This document shows positions 9,901-16,857 of a DNA stretch of 64,000 nt, in pieces. The notes beneath the pieces are model-generated. The model saw nothing but the letters and a program-made list of their open reading frames with translations, was not told where the DNA came from and searched no databases. The translations under genes and the position numbers were made by a program. Location of the stretch: contig CADCIX010000026.1 of the NCBI GenBank assembly GCA_902801565.1, forward strand, positions 1-64,000. Reading direction: 5' to 3'. This stretch comes from an uncultured Veillonellaceae bacterium. GTDB lineage: Bacteria; Bacillota; Negativicutes; Selenomonadales; Selenomonadaceae. Within the stretch, counting starts at the first letter, position 1; the number at the start of each line of letters is the position of its first letter.

Positions 9901-10062
9901 GGCATTCGCCCCCGTATAGGTCGTGGAAACGCTGATCGTCGGCGGCGAGATCTGCGGATACTGGTCAATCGGCAGCTGAAGCCCGGAAATAATGCCGACA
10001 ATCACGATAATCAAGGATATGACGATGGCGAAAATCGGGCGATGAATGAAAAACCTTGCCAA
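6904..10062 (-). CDS. HAE1-family RND multidrug efflux pump
   Basis: Proton-driven inner membrane pump of the AcrB/MexB type, 1052 aa (family about 1030-1050). N-terminal MARFFIHRPIFAIVIS and DQYPQISPPTISVSTTYTG are diagnostic. The transmembrane proton relay Asp pair is in GLVVDDAIVVIENVEQHM near residue 405, and the second-half repeat shows GIIMLMGLAAKNAILIVEFA. Two large periplasmic loops are present. The start is TTG with AAGGAGGG eight bases before it. It lies 12 bases downstream of its membrane fusion lipoprotein. No outer membrane channel gene is adjacent, so a TolC-like partner must lie elsewhere. Substrates unknown. Confidence 0.95.
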   Translation of the reverse strand: MARFFIHRPIFAIVISLIIVIVGIISGLQLPIDQYPQISPPTISVSTTYTGANASVVNNTVAQIIEQKVNGTQGMDYMSSTSDSTGSYSLSVKFDLDTVGDMDAVNVQNNVAIANSGLPSDVVTAGVTTKKSSTNMALLVALVSPNGTYDRAFIDNYLQIYLEDNIKRVHGVGDVQVFGSDYAMRVWLNPDKLANVGLTSSDVVSAIKAQNIQAPAGTIGQLPAPEDQEKQYTGIVEGRLTMPEEFENIILKSVSNGSFVRLRDVARVETGTKNSSVLAEYNGQDAIAFGIMLTEDANAMDTLKEVKKILEESSKDFPSDLEYRIIVDNTNFITASIDEVVETFVEALLLVVLIVFLFLQNWRATVIPLLAVPVSLVGTLATFTILGFTINTLTLFAMVLAIGLVVDDAIVVIENVEQHMAEGLGPIEATEVAMDEVQGPVVAVACVLAAVFIPVSFLGGMMGVLYKQFALTIAISVLLSAFVALTLTPALCGQLLKPHDPDAKKGPLGRFFDAFNNWFDRIRERYTGGVGWCISHAKMATIFLLIVCGCTALLFKILPSTFVPDEDQGYYAVSVSMPEGTSLNRTLDVVDGMAAEVQKLEGVDAALHISGYDVLSSSFKSNTGTIFVSLKNWEERTTEETEVQALVNQSNMIAFRKFPEATIFAFITPSLPGLGTVGGWTMELMDLTGHTDEELNSITQELVAAANQRPELQGVRTTYRINSPTYRFDVDREKVMNLGVNLSDVFTALQINYGGFQVNDFNRFGRTYKVMLQSDSTYRNNVQNLKFISVKGHSGNMVPLDTVLTPKLSTAPSVITRFNGARSVELQGGAAEGYSSGQAIAAMEQVVATTAPAGFQVEWSGQSREEKKSSDSTGQVMMLSLVFVFLCLAALYESWSVPYSVLMTIPIGVFGALLSEYVLLMIGMSMGHVNPGLQNSIYMQIGIIMLMGLAAKNAILIVEFAKVRSDKGMEAVQAAKESAYLRLRPIIMTSMAFIIGCLPLAMASGAGAASRNGMGVAVVGGMLFATSIGVFLIPVFYVIVEWIAGKLGGKKA

Positions 10063-10074
10063 AAGAAACCCTCC

Positions 10075-11259
10075 TTACTGTGCGCCGGAAGCATCATCGG
10101 TGGCCTTGGCAGCCGTGGAATAGTTCATTTCCTCGGGAGTCACCATCGTGACCGCCAGCGACTTGCCTCCCTGGAGGTTTGTCAGTCCATCCACAATAAT
10201 GACATCATCCTCCGTAACACCATCTTCGATGACATAGTAATCCCCTATTTTCTTTCCCAGTTTCACGACACGGGTCACAGACTTGTTCCCGCTCCCGACG
10301 ACGAGGACATGATCCTTGTCCAGGATCTGCTGGACTGCATGCTGCGGCACGAGAAGCACCTTGGCATCATGAGCCGCCGACAATCTGATGCGGGCAATCA
10401 TGCCGGGCATGAGCACTGCGGAAGGGTTCGGGAAGAGTGCCTTCACCACCAGGTTCCCTGTGGAGTCGTCAAGGGTACGGTCTGCAGCGACGAGCATTCC
10501 CTCCAAGGGATATTTCTGCCCGCCGTCCAGGGTGAGCGTGACCTCATCCCTGACATCCCCTTTGAGATCCCCTTTGATATATCTCAAATAGCTCGCTTCA
10601 GAGATGCTGAACTGCGCGTAAATGGGATCCGGTGCGCCTATGGAGACCAGAGGAGTCGCCCCCGCCTGGGCATAGGTCCCGACGGCCACATCATCCAATG
10701 CGAGCTTGCCGCTCATAGGAGCATAAACCACCGTGTCATCCAGATCTTCCATGGCCTTCTGGAAAACAGCCCCGCTGGCATCTGTGGAAGCCTCGTAGGC
10801 CGCCACCCTGGATTCCTGTGTGGTGAAGGCCTGGGCCGAAATGACACCTTCCTGCACAAGCGCCCTGTCACGTTCAAGATCCACCCTGGCATCCTGCAGT
10901 GTCACCTGATCCTTGACAAAATTTGCATGGGCAGAGTCCGCAGCAGCCTCATACTGCCTGGAATCGATCTTGAACAGCGGCTGTCCTTCCTCTACGAATT
11001 CACCGCCACGGATGTACTTCTCCACAATGACACCGGATACCTTGGGCTGAACGGCAACCTCTGCAACCCCCTGCATCTGCGCCACGAAATCAACCGCCAA
11101 CGGCATGTCGTAAGAAACAGGATGCATGGCCTTGACCTGCACATCAGGTGCCTCCTCCGCCTGCTTGCTCCCACAACCGGTGGCTGCAAGACTGATTGCC
11201 AGCAACATGGAAATCAGGAAAAAAACACAGCTTCTTTTCCGCAAATAAGAAAAAAACAC
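10075..11259 (-). CDS. RND efflux adaptor lipoprotein (membrane fusion protein)
   Basis: Periplasmic adaptor of the AcrA/MexA type, 394 aa from a GTG start at 11259 (AAGGGGG eight bases upstream; the longer frame to 11331 lacks a ribosome site). Signal peptide with lipobox LAATGC. The order is beta-barrel/lipoyl half (QPKVSGVIVEKYIRGGEFVEEGQPL), alpha-helical hairpin (about residues 90-160), second lipoyl half (VYAPMSGKLALDDVAVGTYAQAG quoted in part: VYAPMSGKL), then the barrel and membrane-proximal domains. It pairs with the downstream RND pump. A TATAAT-like -10 lies at 11318-11323, but no convincing -35 is seen. No local repressor gene is adjacent. Confidence 0.92.
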   Translation of the reverse strand: MFFSYLRKRSCVFFLISMLLAISLAATGCGSKQAEEAPDVQVKAMHPVSYDMPLAVDFVAQMQGVAEVAVQPKVSGVIVEKYIRGGEFVEEGQPLFKIDSRQYEAAADSAHANFVKDQVTLQDARVDLERDRALVQEGVISAQAFTTQESRVAAYEASTDASGAVFQKAMEDLDDTVVYAPMSGKLALDDVAVGTYAQAGATPLVSIGAPDPIYAQFSISEASYLRYIKGDLKGDVRDEVTLTLDGGQKYPLEGMLVAADRTLDDSTGNLVVKALFPNPSAVLMPGMIARIRLSAAHDAKVLLVPQHAVQQILDKDHVLVVGSGNKSVTRVVKLGKKIGDYYVIEDGVTEDDVIIVDGLTNLQGGKSLAVTMVTPEEMNYSTAAKATDDASGAQ

Positions 11260-11392
11260 GATAGATACCCCCTTGGACACTACGCGGTTCCCTGCACATA
11301 CAAATCTCACAATATATATTATAGATATCATCCATCATATGCAAGGTATACATAAATACACAAATAAGAAATTCTCCATTCCACAAAAAAAT

Positions 11393-11435
11393 CCTGCAAG
11401 GAAAAATAATCAGGCAAGTAATTTTTCCTTGCAGG
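11393..11435 (-). terminator. Terminator of the 3D-domain gene
   Basis: Perfect 15-base arms (11393-11407 and 11421-11435); on the minus strand followed by ATTTTTTT. It ends the gene at 11447. Confidence 0.9.
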
Positions 11436-11446
11436 CTCTCTTGTTT

Positions 11447-12334
11447 TCACTCGATGATGTAAAGCTCCACATCCTGCCGTCCATAGGCCATTGCTTCTTC
11501 ACGGGTGTCAAAGGCCACATCGATGCGGTTGCCCTTGATGTCCAGACCGACATCCTCCGCCACGGCTTCCCCGTATCCCGGGATATACACTCTCGTCCCC
11601 AAAGGAATAAAAGAAGGATCCACTGCGATGACACCCTTGCGCACCAAAGTGCCGCTGGCCGTACGGTTATGGTTGCCGGGATCGTATGCGCTATATCCCG
11701 TTGCCGATACATAGACGACATGGCCCTTGTCTGCATGCTGCTGGTAATGTCCCTCGTCCGACTGGCCAGCTTCCTCATGCTCCTCGCTTTGTTCCACAGG
11801 TCCGGGGAAATCCCCTTCTAATGCAGCATAGGTCAGGGAACCGCAAACGCCATCCGCCTTCAATCCCATCGCTTCCTGAAAGCGCGCAATCGCACTTGCC
11901 GTCTGGCTGCCGCAGACACCGTCCGCCGTCCCGGACAGGTACCCCTTTGCAATCAGGAGTTCCTGCACATGGGAAACCCCCGGCCCATGCAGTCCCAGTT
12001 TCACAACACCGCCCACCGGAACCTCCTCTGTCTCGGCGACCTCTCTTTCCTTCGCCTGCTTTTCCAGCAGGTCAAAGGTTTCCTGCCCGCAAATGCCGTC
12101 GGCCTCAAGCCCCGCTTCCCTCTGGAACTGTTCGATGGCCTTCACCGTATCCTTTCCGCAGACGCCATCAGCCTCGCCTGTGAGATATCCACGGGAAATC
12201 AGGAGAAGCTGCACCCGACGCACATCATCACCGCGCACCCCTTCCTTCACAAGCATCCCGCTCGCCATGGCAATTCCACAAAAACACAGCCAGAACATGA
12301 GGACTCCCAGAACAAGTGCTGTCTGTCGTCGCAC
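11447..12334 (-). CDS. 3D-domain cell wall protein with two peptidoglycan-binding repeats
   Basis: Secreted 295-aa protein from a GTG at 12334 with GGAGGGG eight bases upstream. After a signal peptide come two PG_binding_1 repeats (about residues 26-95 and 105-175; each has LLISRGYL/LLIAKGYL and ADGxCG). An acidic His-rich linker follows. The C-terminal 3D domain has VSATGYSAYDPGNHNRTASG, GVIAVDPSFIPLGTRVYIPG and the Asp-rich end DVGLDIKGNRIDVAFDT. 3D domains are related to MltA lytic transglycosylases and the YuiC stationary-phase muralytic enzymes, so a role in peptidoglycan cleavage or remodelling is inferred. Own promoter at 12369-12397. Confidence 0.9.
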   Translation of the reverse strand: MRRQTALVLGVLMFWLCFCGIAMASGMLVKEGVRGDDVRRVQLLLISRGYLTGEADGVCGKDTVKAIEQFQREAGLEADGICGQETFDLLEKQAKEREVAETEEVPVGGVVKLGLHGPGVSHVQELLIAKGYLSGTADGVCGSQTASAIARFQEAMGLKADGVCGSLTYAALEGDFPGPVEQSEEHEEAGQSDEGHYQQHADKGHVVYVSATGYSAYDPGNHNRTASGTLVRKGVIAVDPSFIPLGTRVYIPGYGEAVAEDVGLDIKGNRIDVAFDTREEAMAYGRQDVELYIIE

Positions 12335-12368
12335 AAACAATCCCCTCCAATTCTATTTCGATAGATAA

Positions 12369-12397
12369 ATGCTATCAGTTTTTTACTTTTCTGTCAA
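12369..12397 (-). promoter_or_regulatory. Promoter of the 3D-domain gene
   Basis: Minus-strand TTGACA (12392-12397), 17-base spacer, TAGCAT (12369-12374). A CTCTTAAGAG palindrome lies just upstream of the -35. Confidence 0.65.
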
Positions 12398-12421
12398 ATT
12401 TACCTCTTAAGAGCAGCTCGC

Positions 12422-13402
12422 CTATATCAGCGTTCCCAATACAGGAGGCCCTGCTTTTCTCCGAACTCCTCCGAGCACATAAACCTCCGTGCAATGGGAA
12501 GCCGTTCCCCTGACCTTTATGGCATAGAGGTCATCCGTGCCATCGCGGTTGTAGTCATTCACAAGGAAGGCGAAATTATCGTGGGCCTCTTCCAATGTGG
12601 TTCTTGAATGAAGCAGGAAATTCCTGTAGTTGCTTCTGCCGTTGAGAATATGGATTTCAGTAGACTTGCTGTCCGTATGGTTGCACTTGATGGCATAAAT
12701 GTCGATTTTCCCGTCTCTATCAAAGTCCCCCAATGCAAAGGAAAAGATGCCATGAGAGTTTTCAAGACAGGAGGGTATTTGCGAAAGAAACTTTTGAAAG
12801 TTACTTTTTCCGTCTAAAATGTGGATTTCGGTGTGATTGGAGTCCGTTTTCCTCATTTTTATAGCAAATAAATCCGGATAGCCATCCGCATTGTAGTCGC
12901 CCAATTCAAAATGAAAAATATCATAGGATATCTCTATTGGGATAGCAGCATGAAGAAGAAACGTCCTGAATCCGGTTTTTCCGTCCAATACATGGACTTC
13001 TGTTCTGTTGGAATCAGTATCCTTCATCTTGATTGCGTACAGATCCAGTGTGCCGTCACGATTATAGTCGCCCACGGCAAAACTGAAAACGCCATTGGAA
13101 AGGTCCAGGGCAGTCCCTGTCTGCAAGAGAGCGCTTTGGAAACGGTTCTTTCCATCCAGCACGTATACTTCTGCACGGTTCGTTCCTGTATCCTTTTTCT
13201 TTATGGTAAACAGATCACTGCAACCATCCCCATTGAAGTCAGCGCTGTGGAACTCAAAGGCATCCGTGTCCGCCTCCACCGCTATAGGGATCTGGAGCTG
13301 CCACGACCCAGAGGCCTCGGCAGTTCCGACCATACACGCTATGGGATAGAGGAGAAAAGAACAGAGAAGCATAAAAAGAAACGTACAATGTGTCTTGACC
13401 AT
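12422..13402 (-). CDS. Secreted FG-GAP/VCBS repeat protein
   Basis: 326-aa protein with a signal peptide (about residues 1-30, ending CMVGTAEASG). It has five repeats of ~54 residues, each holding an Asp-rich calcium-type loop: DFNGDGCSDLF, DYNRDGTLDLY, DYNADGYPDLF, DFDRDGKIDIY and DYNRDGTDDLY. Each loop is followed by AIK and a T-E-V/I-H-V/I-LDGK strand. This is the pattern of integrin-like beta-propeller blades. No catalytic domain is attached, so a structural, adhesive or sensing role is inferred. The ATG at 13402 follows GAGGAG by seven bases. It lies 14 bases after the small gene at 13417 and shares its promoter/operator. Confidence 0.85.
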   Translation of the reverse strand: MVKTHCTFLFMLLCSFLLYPIACMVGTAEASGSWQLQIPIAVEADTDAFEFHSADFNGDGCSDLFTIKKKDTGTNRAEVYVLDGKNRFQSALLQTGTALDLSNGVFSFAVGDYNRDGTLDLYAIKMKDTDSNRTEVHVLDGKTGFRTFLLHAAIPIEISYDIFHFELGDYNADGYPDLFAIKMRKTDSNHTEIHILDGKSNFQKFLSQIPSCLENSHGIFSFALGDFDRDGKIDIYAIKCNHTDSKSTEIHILNGRSNYRNFLLHSRTTLEEAHDNFAFLVNDYNRDGTDDLYAIKVRGTASHCTEVYVLGGVRRKAGPPVLGTLI

Positions 13403-13416
13403 GGCAATCACTCCTC

Positions 13417-13704
13417 TTAAAACGCACCCTTCAGGATGGATTGGATAAACTCCTGCCCCTTGTCTGTCACGCGGAAGGAAGGCGGCATATCCTCACGGGT
13501 CTTCACCCTTTCGATGAGCTGTTGTTCCAGCATGAAGCGGAGGTCGCACTTGAGCTGGTTCTTCTCTTCCACAGGCATCTTGTCATACTGCTTTTTTGTC
13601 CATTGAAAACCGGGCGTGTTAGTACGCGCCTGAATGTCAAATCCATCAATGAGACGCCTCAGGACGCGAATCATGGTCTCGGAATCTGCTTTCTGCTGTT
13701 CCAC
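13417..13704 (-). CDS. Small winged-helix-like protein, 95 aa
   Basis: GTG start with GGGAGG eight bases before it. The C-terminal half (DLRFMLEQQLIERV..., then FRVTDKGQEFIQSIL) reads like the recognition helix and wing of a winged-helix fold, but the match is not strong enough to name a family. It precedes the FG-GAP gene by 14 bases and is preceded by a perfect palindrome overlapping the promoter, so it may be an autoregulator of this two-gene unit (inference). Confidence 0.65.
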   Translation of the reverse strand: MEQQKADSETMIRVLRRLIDGFDIQARTNTPGFQWTKKQYDKMPVEEKNQLKCDLRFMLEQQLIERVKTREDMPPSFRVTDKGQEFIQSILKGAF

Positions 13705-13725
13705 GGGGACAGCCTCCCTTCTTTT

Positions 13726-13759
13726 TGAACTTTAGGAATAGCTTCTAAAGTTCAGTATA
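13726..13759 (-). promoter_or_regulatory. Palindromic operator overlapping a -10 box
   Basis: TGAACTTTAG (13726-13735) and its exact complement (13745-13754) are nine bases apart. On the minus strand a TATACT -10 box (13754-13759) abuts the outer arm, with a weak TTTGCA -35 seventeen bases further up. The site lies 22 bases from the GTG of the small gene at 13417-13704. Confidence 0.65.
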
Positions 13760-13779
13760 GCATAATCATCAGGAAATGC

Positions 13780-13824
13780 AAAAAGGCACAGCCTCATCTC
13801 CGTAATAGAGGACTGTGCCTTTCA
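13780..13824 (-). terminator. Terminator after the redox-active Cys protein gene
   Basis: AAAGGCACAG-CCTC pairs with GAGG-CTGTGCCTTT; on the minus strand it ends in CCTTTTTG. It lies directly after the gene at 13831. Confidence 0.85.
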
Positions 13825-13830
13825 TACATT

Positions 13831-14202
13831 TTATGCCTTTTCCACAAGCTGGACTGCATGGCGCACGCAGTCATCACAGGAACAGAGCACTGTCCCCGTG
13901 TCGGCGCCTTTCAGCTCACGGCAGATGGTCGCGCCGGATTTCTCGCGAAATGCCTCGTGAAGGGCCTTTGCCCGTGCATGCATGGGCTTTCCCTCATAGT
14001 GCAGGAGTCCCAGCACCATTTCCGCACCACAAAGGGCCCCACAGGTGCCGTCCATGCCTCCCATGCCGGAGCCGAAGGCCACACCCAGGCTCTTCAGCGT
14101 GTCCGCCGGCAATTCCAGTTCTTCGGCAAAGGCTGCCAGAACTGCCTGACAGCAGTTGTGCCCATTGTGCTTGAGTTCCACTGCATGCTCTACTCTGTCC
14201 AT
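13831..14202 (-). CDS. C_GCAxxG_C_C family redox-active protein
   Basis: 123-aa cysteine-rich protein. It shows HNGHNCCQAV, then GSGMGGMDGTCGALCGAEMVLG with the family motif, and a C-terminal CSCDDCVRHA pair of cysteines. Proteins of this family are thought to bind iron-sulfur or other redox metal centres and often sit beside iron or molybdenum cofactor genes, as here (DUF134-NifX gene 16 bases upstream). The ATG at 14202 has GGGGAGA before it. The open frame to 14619 is an antisense-type extension through the next gene and is rejected. Confidence 0.88.
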   Translation of the reverse strand: MDRVEHAVELKHNGHNCCQAVLAAFAEELELPADTLKSLGVAFGSGMGGMDGTCGALCGAEMVLGLLHYEGKPMHARAKALHEAFREKSGATICRELKGADTGTVLCSCDDCVRHAVQLVEKA

Positions 14203-14218
14203 ATTCTCTCTCCCCGCT

Positions 14219-15001
14219 TCAGTGCATGCCATGGGAGCCGCCACAGCCATGATGCCCGCAGGCATGTCCTTCCCCATGCTCATGCCCATGTCCATGATGG
14301 TCACAGGTTGCTGCCGCAGAGAACCGGAGCGTCCCTGCCAAAAGTGCCTGGATTGCCTCATCCGCGCTTCCCGCAACGCCCGCATAGAGCTCGATGCCCG
14401 CATCGGCAAGAGCGTTCTGCGCCCCAGGCCCGATGCCTCCGCAAACGAGAGTATCCACACCCCGTTCCTGCAGGAAGCCGGCCAATGCACCGTGGCCGTT
14501 TCCGTTCGTGTCCACGACCTCAGACCCTGCAACCTTTCCATCCGCAATGTCATAGACCTTGAACTGCTCCGTATGACCGAAATGCTGGAAAATTTCCCCA
14601 TTCTCGTAAGTGACAGCAATCTTTTTCATAGTCCCATTCCTCCTATACTCATTCCTGCCCTCGTCCATGCGCGGGCAGCCCACAGGACAGCCGCAATGGC
14701 CTGCCCGTTCCCTGCAGATATCATAGACCCCGCCGGAAATGAACAGCTTCCTTCCTTCCACCAGGCATTGTGCCAGCTTGTACCGCGCCGACTCGTAGAT
14801 CGCCTGGACTGTCGTCCTCGCCACCTGCATCTGCGCAGCGCATTCCGCCTGTGTCATGTGCTGGAAATCCATGAGGCGGATGCACTCATACTCATCCACC
14901 GTCATGGTAAGTTCCTCATCCGCCGCGTCCAACGGATGGGGGCCGAACTGACGGCAGCGCGGCATGGCACAGATGCGCCGTTTCTTGCACGGCCTCGCCA
15001 T
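14219..15001 (-). CDS. DUF134 - NifX-type fusion with His-rich tail
   Basis: 260-aa fusion. Residues 1-110 are a DUF134 DNA-binding-like domain: MARPCKKRRICAMPRCRQFG, HTH-like MTQAECAAQMQVARTTVQ, and cysteines in GHCGCPVGC. Residues 125-235 are a dinitrogenase iron-molybdenum cofactor-binding fold (MKKIAVTYENGEIFQHFGH, GALAGFLQERGVDTLVCGGIG). The tail is a His/Gly/Cys metal-binding stretch (DHHGHGHEHGEGHACGHH). The start at 15001 has AGGAGG eight bases upstream. An internal ATG at 14629 also has AGGAGG nine bases before it, so a free NifX domain may be made as well. Behind a two-operator promoter and a long palindromic leader. Confidence 0.88.
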   Translation of the reverse strand: MARPCKKRRICAMPRCRQFGPHPLDAADEELTMTVDEYECIRLMDFQHMTQAECAAQMQVARTTVQAIYESARYKLAQCLVEGRKLFISGGVYDICRERAGHCGCPVGCPRMDEGRNEYRRNGTMKKIAVTYENGEIFQHFGHTEQFKVYDIADGKVAGSEVVDTNGNGHGALAGFLQERGVDTLVCGGIGPGAQNALADAGIELYAGVAGSADEAIQALLAGTLRFSAAATCDHHGHGHEHGEGHACGHHGCGGSHGMH

Positions 15002-15023
15002 TCCAATGCCTCCTCTTAGATCA

Positions 15024-15181
15024 GGGAACCAGGGATTAATAAAATTCACATTCTGCTTGTCCAAATCCACATATGCTGCGTTATCGTCAGTCGACATAGC
15101 ACCACTATGCCTCCTTCCTCTGCCTTGCCTATGTGAATTTGTCCTGCGCATCATGTAAATTTTATTTTCCCCTTGGTTCCC
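15024..15181. repeat. Long imperfect palindrome with conserved hairpin core (element A)
   Basis: The ends GGGAACC and GGTTCCC pair. So do AATAAAATT with AATTTTATT, and AAATCCACATA with TATGTGAATTT, giving arms of ~50 bases around a core at about 15074-15127. The core contains CTGCGTTATCGTCAGT and the hairpin CATAG-CACCA-CTATG, then GCCTCCTTCCTCTGCC. Almost the same core, with compensating changes in the hairpin stem, occurs in the two MITEs at 44521-44686 and 53155-53288. Here it occupies the 5' leader of the DUF134-NifX gene, between promoter and ribosome site, so it is also a candidate cis-acting RNA. Confidence 0.75.
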
Positions 15182-15194
15182 AAAACAAATTACC

Positions 15195-15241
15195 GACATA
15201 TGTCATAATCACATCATACTACGATAAATGACATATGTCAA
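15195..15241 (-). promoter_or_regulatory. DUF134-NifX promoter with two identical operators
   Basis: Minus-strand TTGACA (15236-15241), 17-base spacer, TATGAT (15213-15218). The palindrome GACATATGTC occurs twice, at 15195-15204 (start-site region) and 15230-15239 (overlapping the -35). A factor bound to both would cover the promoter. The DUF134 domain of the downstream protein is one candidate binder. Confidence 0.75.
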
Positions 15242-15307
15242 TATCATGTAAAATACAATATGATAGAAGGAAATCGCGTACTTAACAGAGAATGAAAAAG
15301 AATGGGC

Positions 15308-16144
15308 TCAACGCGGCTCGCGCCCCTCCTTGAACACCATCATCATGTGGTGGGTGAGGCTCCAGTCGTCGAGCTGGCCCTTGATGTCCTCCCTCTTCAC
15401 CCACACGCCTTCCTTCAGCTCGCTCTTGTCGATGCGTATGGCGGGATCGCCTTCCACATCACAGTAGAACCCCATGAGGAGGTCCTGCACACTGCCCCAG
15501 GGCTGGGACTTGTAATAGCGGATGTTCTTCACCCGAAGCCCCGTCTCCTCCATGACCTCCCGGGCCACGCATTCCTCCAGTGTCTCGCCGATTTCCGTAA
15601 ACCCCGCAACAAGGGCATAGAAGGGAATGTCCCGATTGGCATATTTCGTCATCAGGATTTCATCCCCATGTATGACACCGACAATTACCGCAGGAATGAT
15701 GCGCGGATAGATGGTATTTCCACAGGAGGGGCAGACAAGCGCCCGCTCCTTTTCCGCAGGACGGGTGCTGTGACCGCATCGCCCGCAAAAACAGTTGTCC
15801 CTGTACCAGCAGATGAGGTGCCACGCCGTATAGGCAATGTACATGGAGGGGAGCGGCCCCTTCAGCTGCCAGCGGATATCCCTCAGCGTCATATAGCGGA
15901 AACCCGGAAGCGGTTCCATACCCTCCTGCGTCGCAAAATAGATGCCCTGCTCATCCATGGAAAACAAATAGCCGCAATCCATGGCCTCCGGCAGCTCTTT
16001 GCGCATGGGGAACCTCAACGCCCCCGGCTCACCGCTCACCATGAGGGAGCCACCCTTGGCACAGATGACGATGTCCTCTGCTTTGGCTTCCCTGTTCGGA
16101 AGGAACTCATTGTGAAGCTCATGGGGGTATATATCCTGTATCAT
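15308..16144 (-). CDS. nudC: NAD(+) diphosphatase NudC
   Basis: Nudix hydrolase that cleaves NAD(H) to NMN(H) and AMP and, in characterised homologues, removes NAD caps from RNA. 278 aa. Order: N-terminal domain; zinc ribbon CGRCGHST...CPSCG (about residues 120-145); Nudix box GFTEIGETLEECVAREVMEETGLRV (about 185-210, split here as GFTEIGETLEEC and REVMEETG); then the NudC-specific SQPWGSVQDLLMGF. The ATG at 16144 is preferred over an in-frame GTG three codons upstream. Transcribed divergently from the MBL gene. Confidence 0.93.
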   Translation of the reverse strand: MIQDIYPHELHNEFLPNREAKAEDIVICAKGGSLMVSGEPGALRFPMRKELPEAMDCGYLFSMDEQGIYFATQEGMEPLPGFRYMTLRDIRWQLKGPLPSMYIAYTAWHLICWYRDNCFCGRCGHSTRPAEKERALVCPSCGNTIYPRIIPAVIVGVIHGDEILMTKYANRDIPFYALVAGFTEIGETLEECVAREVMEETGLRVKNIRYYKSQPWGSVQDLLMGFYCDVEGDPAIRIDKSELKEGVWVKREDIKGQLDDWSLTHHMMMVFKEGREPR

Positions 16145-16206
16145 GCATCCCACTCCATTTCCAGATGATTTGACCGATTACCATATCTATTATAAGGAGG
16201 ATTTCC

Positions 16207-16845
16207 ATGATTGTCTATCCCGTCACCGTCCAGGAACTGATTCCAACCAATGCCTATTTCTACATCGACGAGGACACGCGGCACGGCGTGCTCATCGATC
16301 CCGGCTCGGAGGCTGACCGCCTGCTGCGCGTCATGAAGAAGAAAGATTTTCGCCTTGACGCCATATTGCTGACCCATGGGCATTTTGACCACATCGGTGC
16401 CGTGGAGGAACTCCGCAAGAACCTCAGCATCCCCGTCATCATGGAGGAAAACGGAAAGGACTATGCGGAAAAACCCGCCTGGAACCTGTCTGCCACCTTC
16501 GGCGGCAACTACGTCCTGAAGGATGTCACCTACAAGAAGAATGGCGACATCATCGAGTTCCCGGATGCCCCCGCCCTTCACCTGCGCCTCATCCATACCC
16601 CCGGCCACACCACGGACGGCTGCATCTACTACGACGAGAAGCGCCATGTCGCCTTTGTGGGGGACACCATCTTTGCGGGCAGCTTCGGGCGCACGGACTT
16701 CCCCGGCGGCAACGAGGGCATCCTCTTCCGCAGCATCCGGGACAAGATCCTCACCCTGCCGGAGGAAACCACCCTTCTCTCCGGCCACAGCGAACCGACC
16801 ACCGTCGGCGAAGAAAAAAACGGCCCCATCTGGGGACGGGGATAG
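16207..16845 (+). CDS. MBL-fold hydrolase, glyoxalase II-like
   Basis: 212-aa metallo-beta-lactamase fold enzyme with the dinuclear metal motif THGHFDHIG, HTPGHTTDG, FVGDTIFAG and the final ligand LSGHSEPTT. It matches single-domain YcbL/GloB-like hydrolases of thioesters such as S-lactoylglutathione, though bacteria of this group lack typical glutathione use, so the natural substrate is uncertain. Ribosome site AAGGAGG. It is 12 bases upstream of deoB. Confidence 0.9.
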   Translation: MIVYPVTVQELIPTNAYFYIDEDTRHGVLIDPGSEADRLLRVMKKKDFRLDAILLTHGHFDHIGAVEELRKNLSIPVIMEENGKDYAEKPAWNLSATFGGNYVLKDVTYKKNGDIIEFPDAPALHLRLIHTPGHTTDGCIYYDEKRHVAFVGDTIFAGSFGRTDFPGGNEGILFRSIRDKILTLPEETTLLSGHSEPTTVGEEKNGPIWGRG

Positions 16846-16857
16846 GAGGACCCACCC

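Noticed and set aside
8239-11355. Two long + strand open frames (464 and 493 residues)
   Set aside because: They are antisense shadows of the RND pump and its adaptor, rich in His/Arg/Gly without domain signals or ribosome sites.
12413-13402. Internal repeats as a CRISPR or tandem DNA repeat
   Set aside because: The repetition is at protein level (FG-GAP blades, ~54 residues) and diverged in DNA; there are no identical repeats with unique spacers anywhere in the window.
13831-14619. 262-residue minus-strand frame as one protein
   Set aside because: Only its last 123 residues are real (redox-active Cys protein); the first part is out-of-frame DUF134-NifX sequence.
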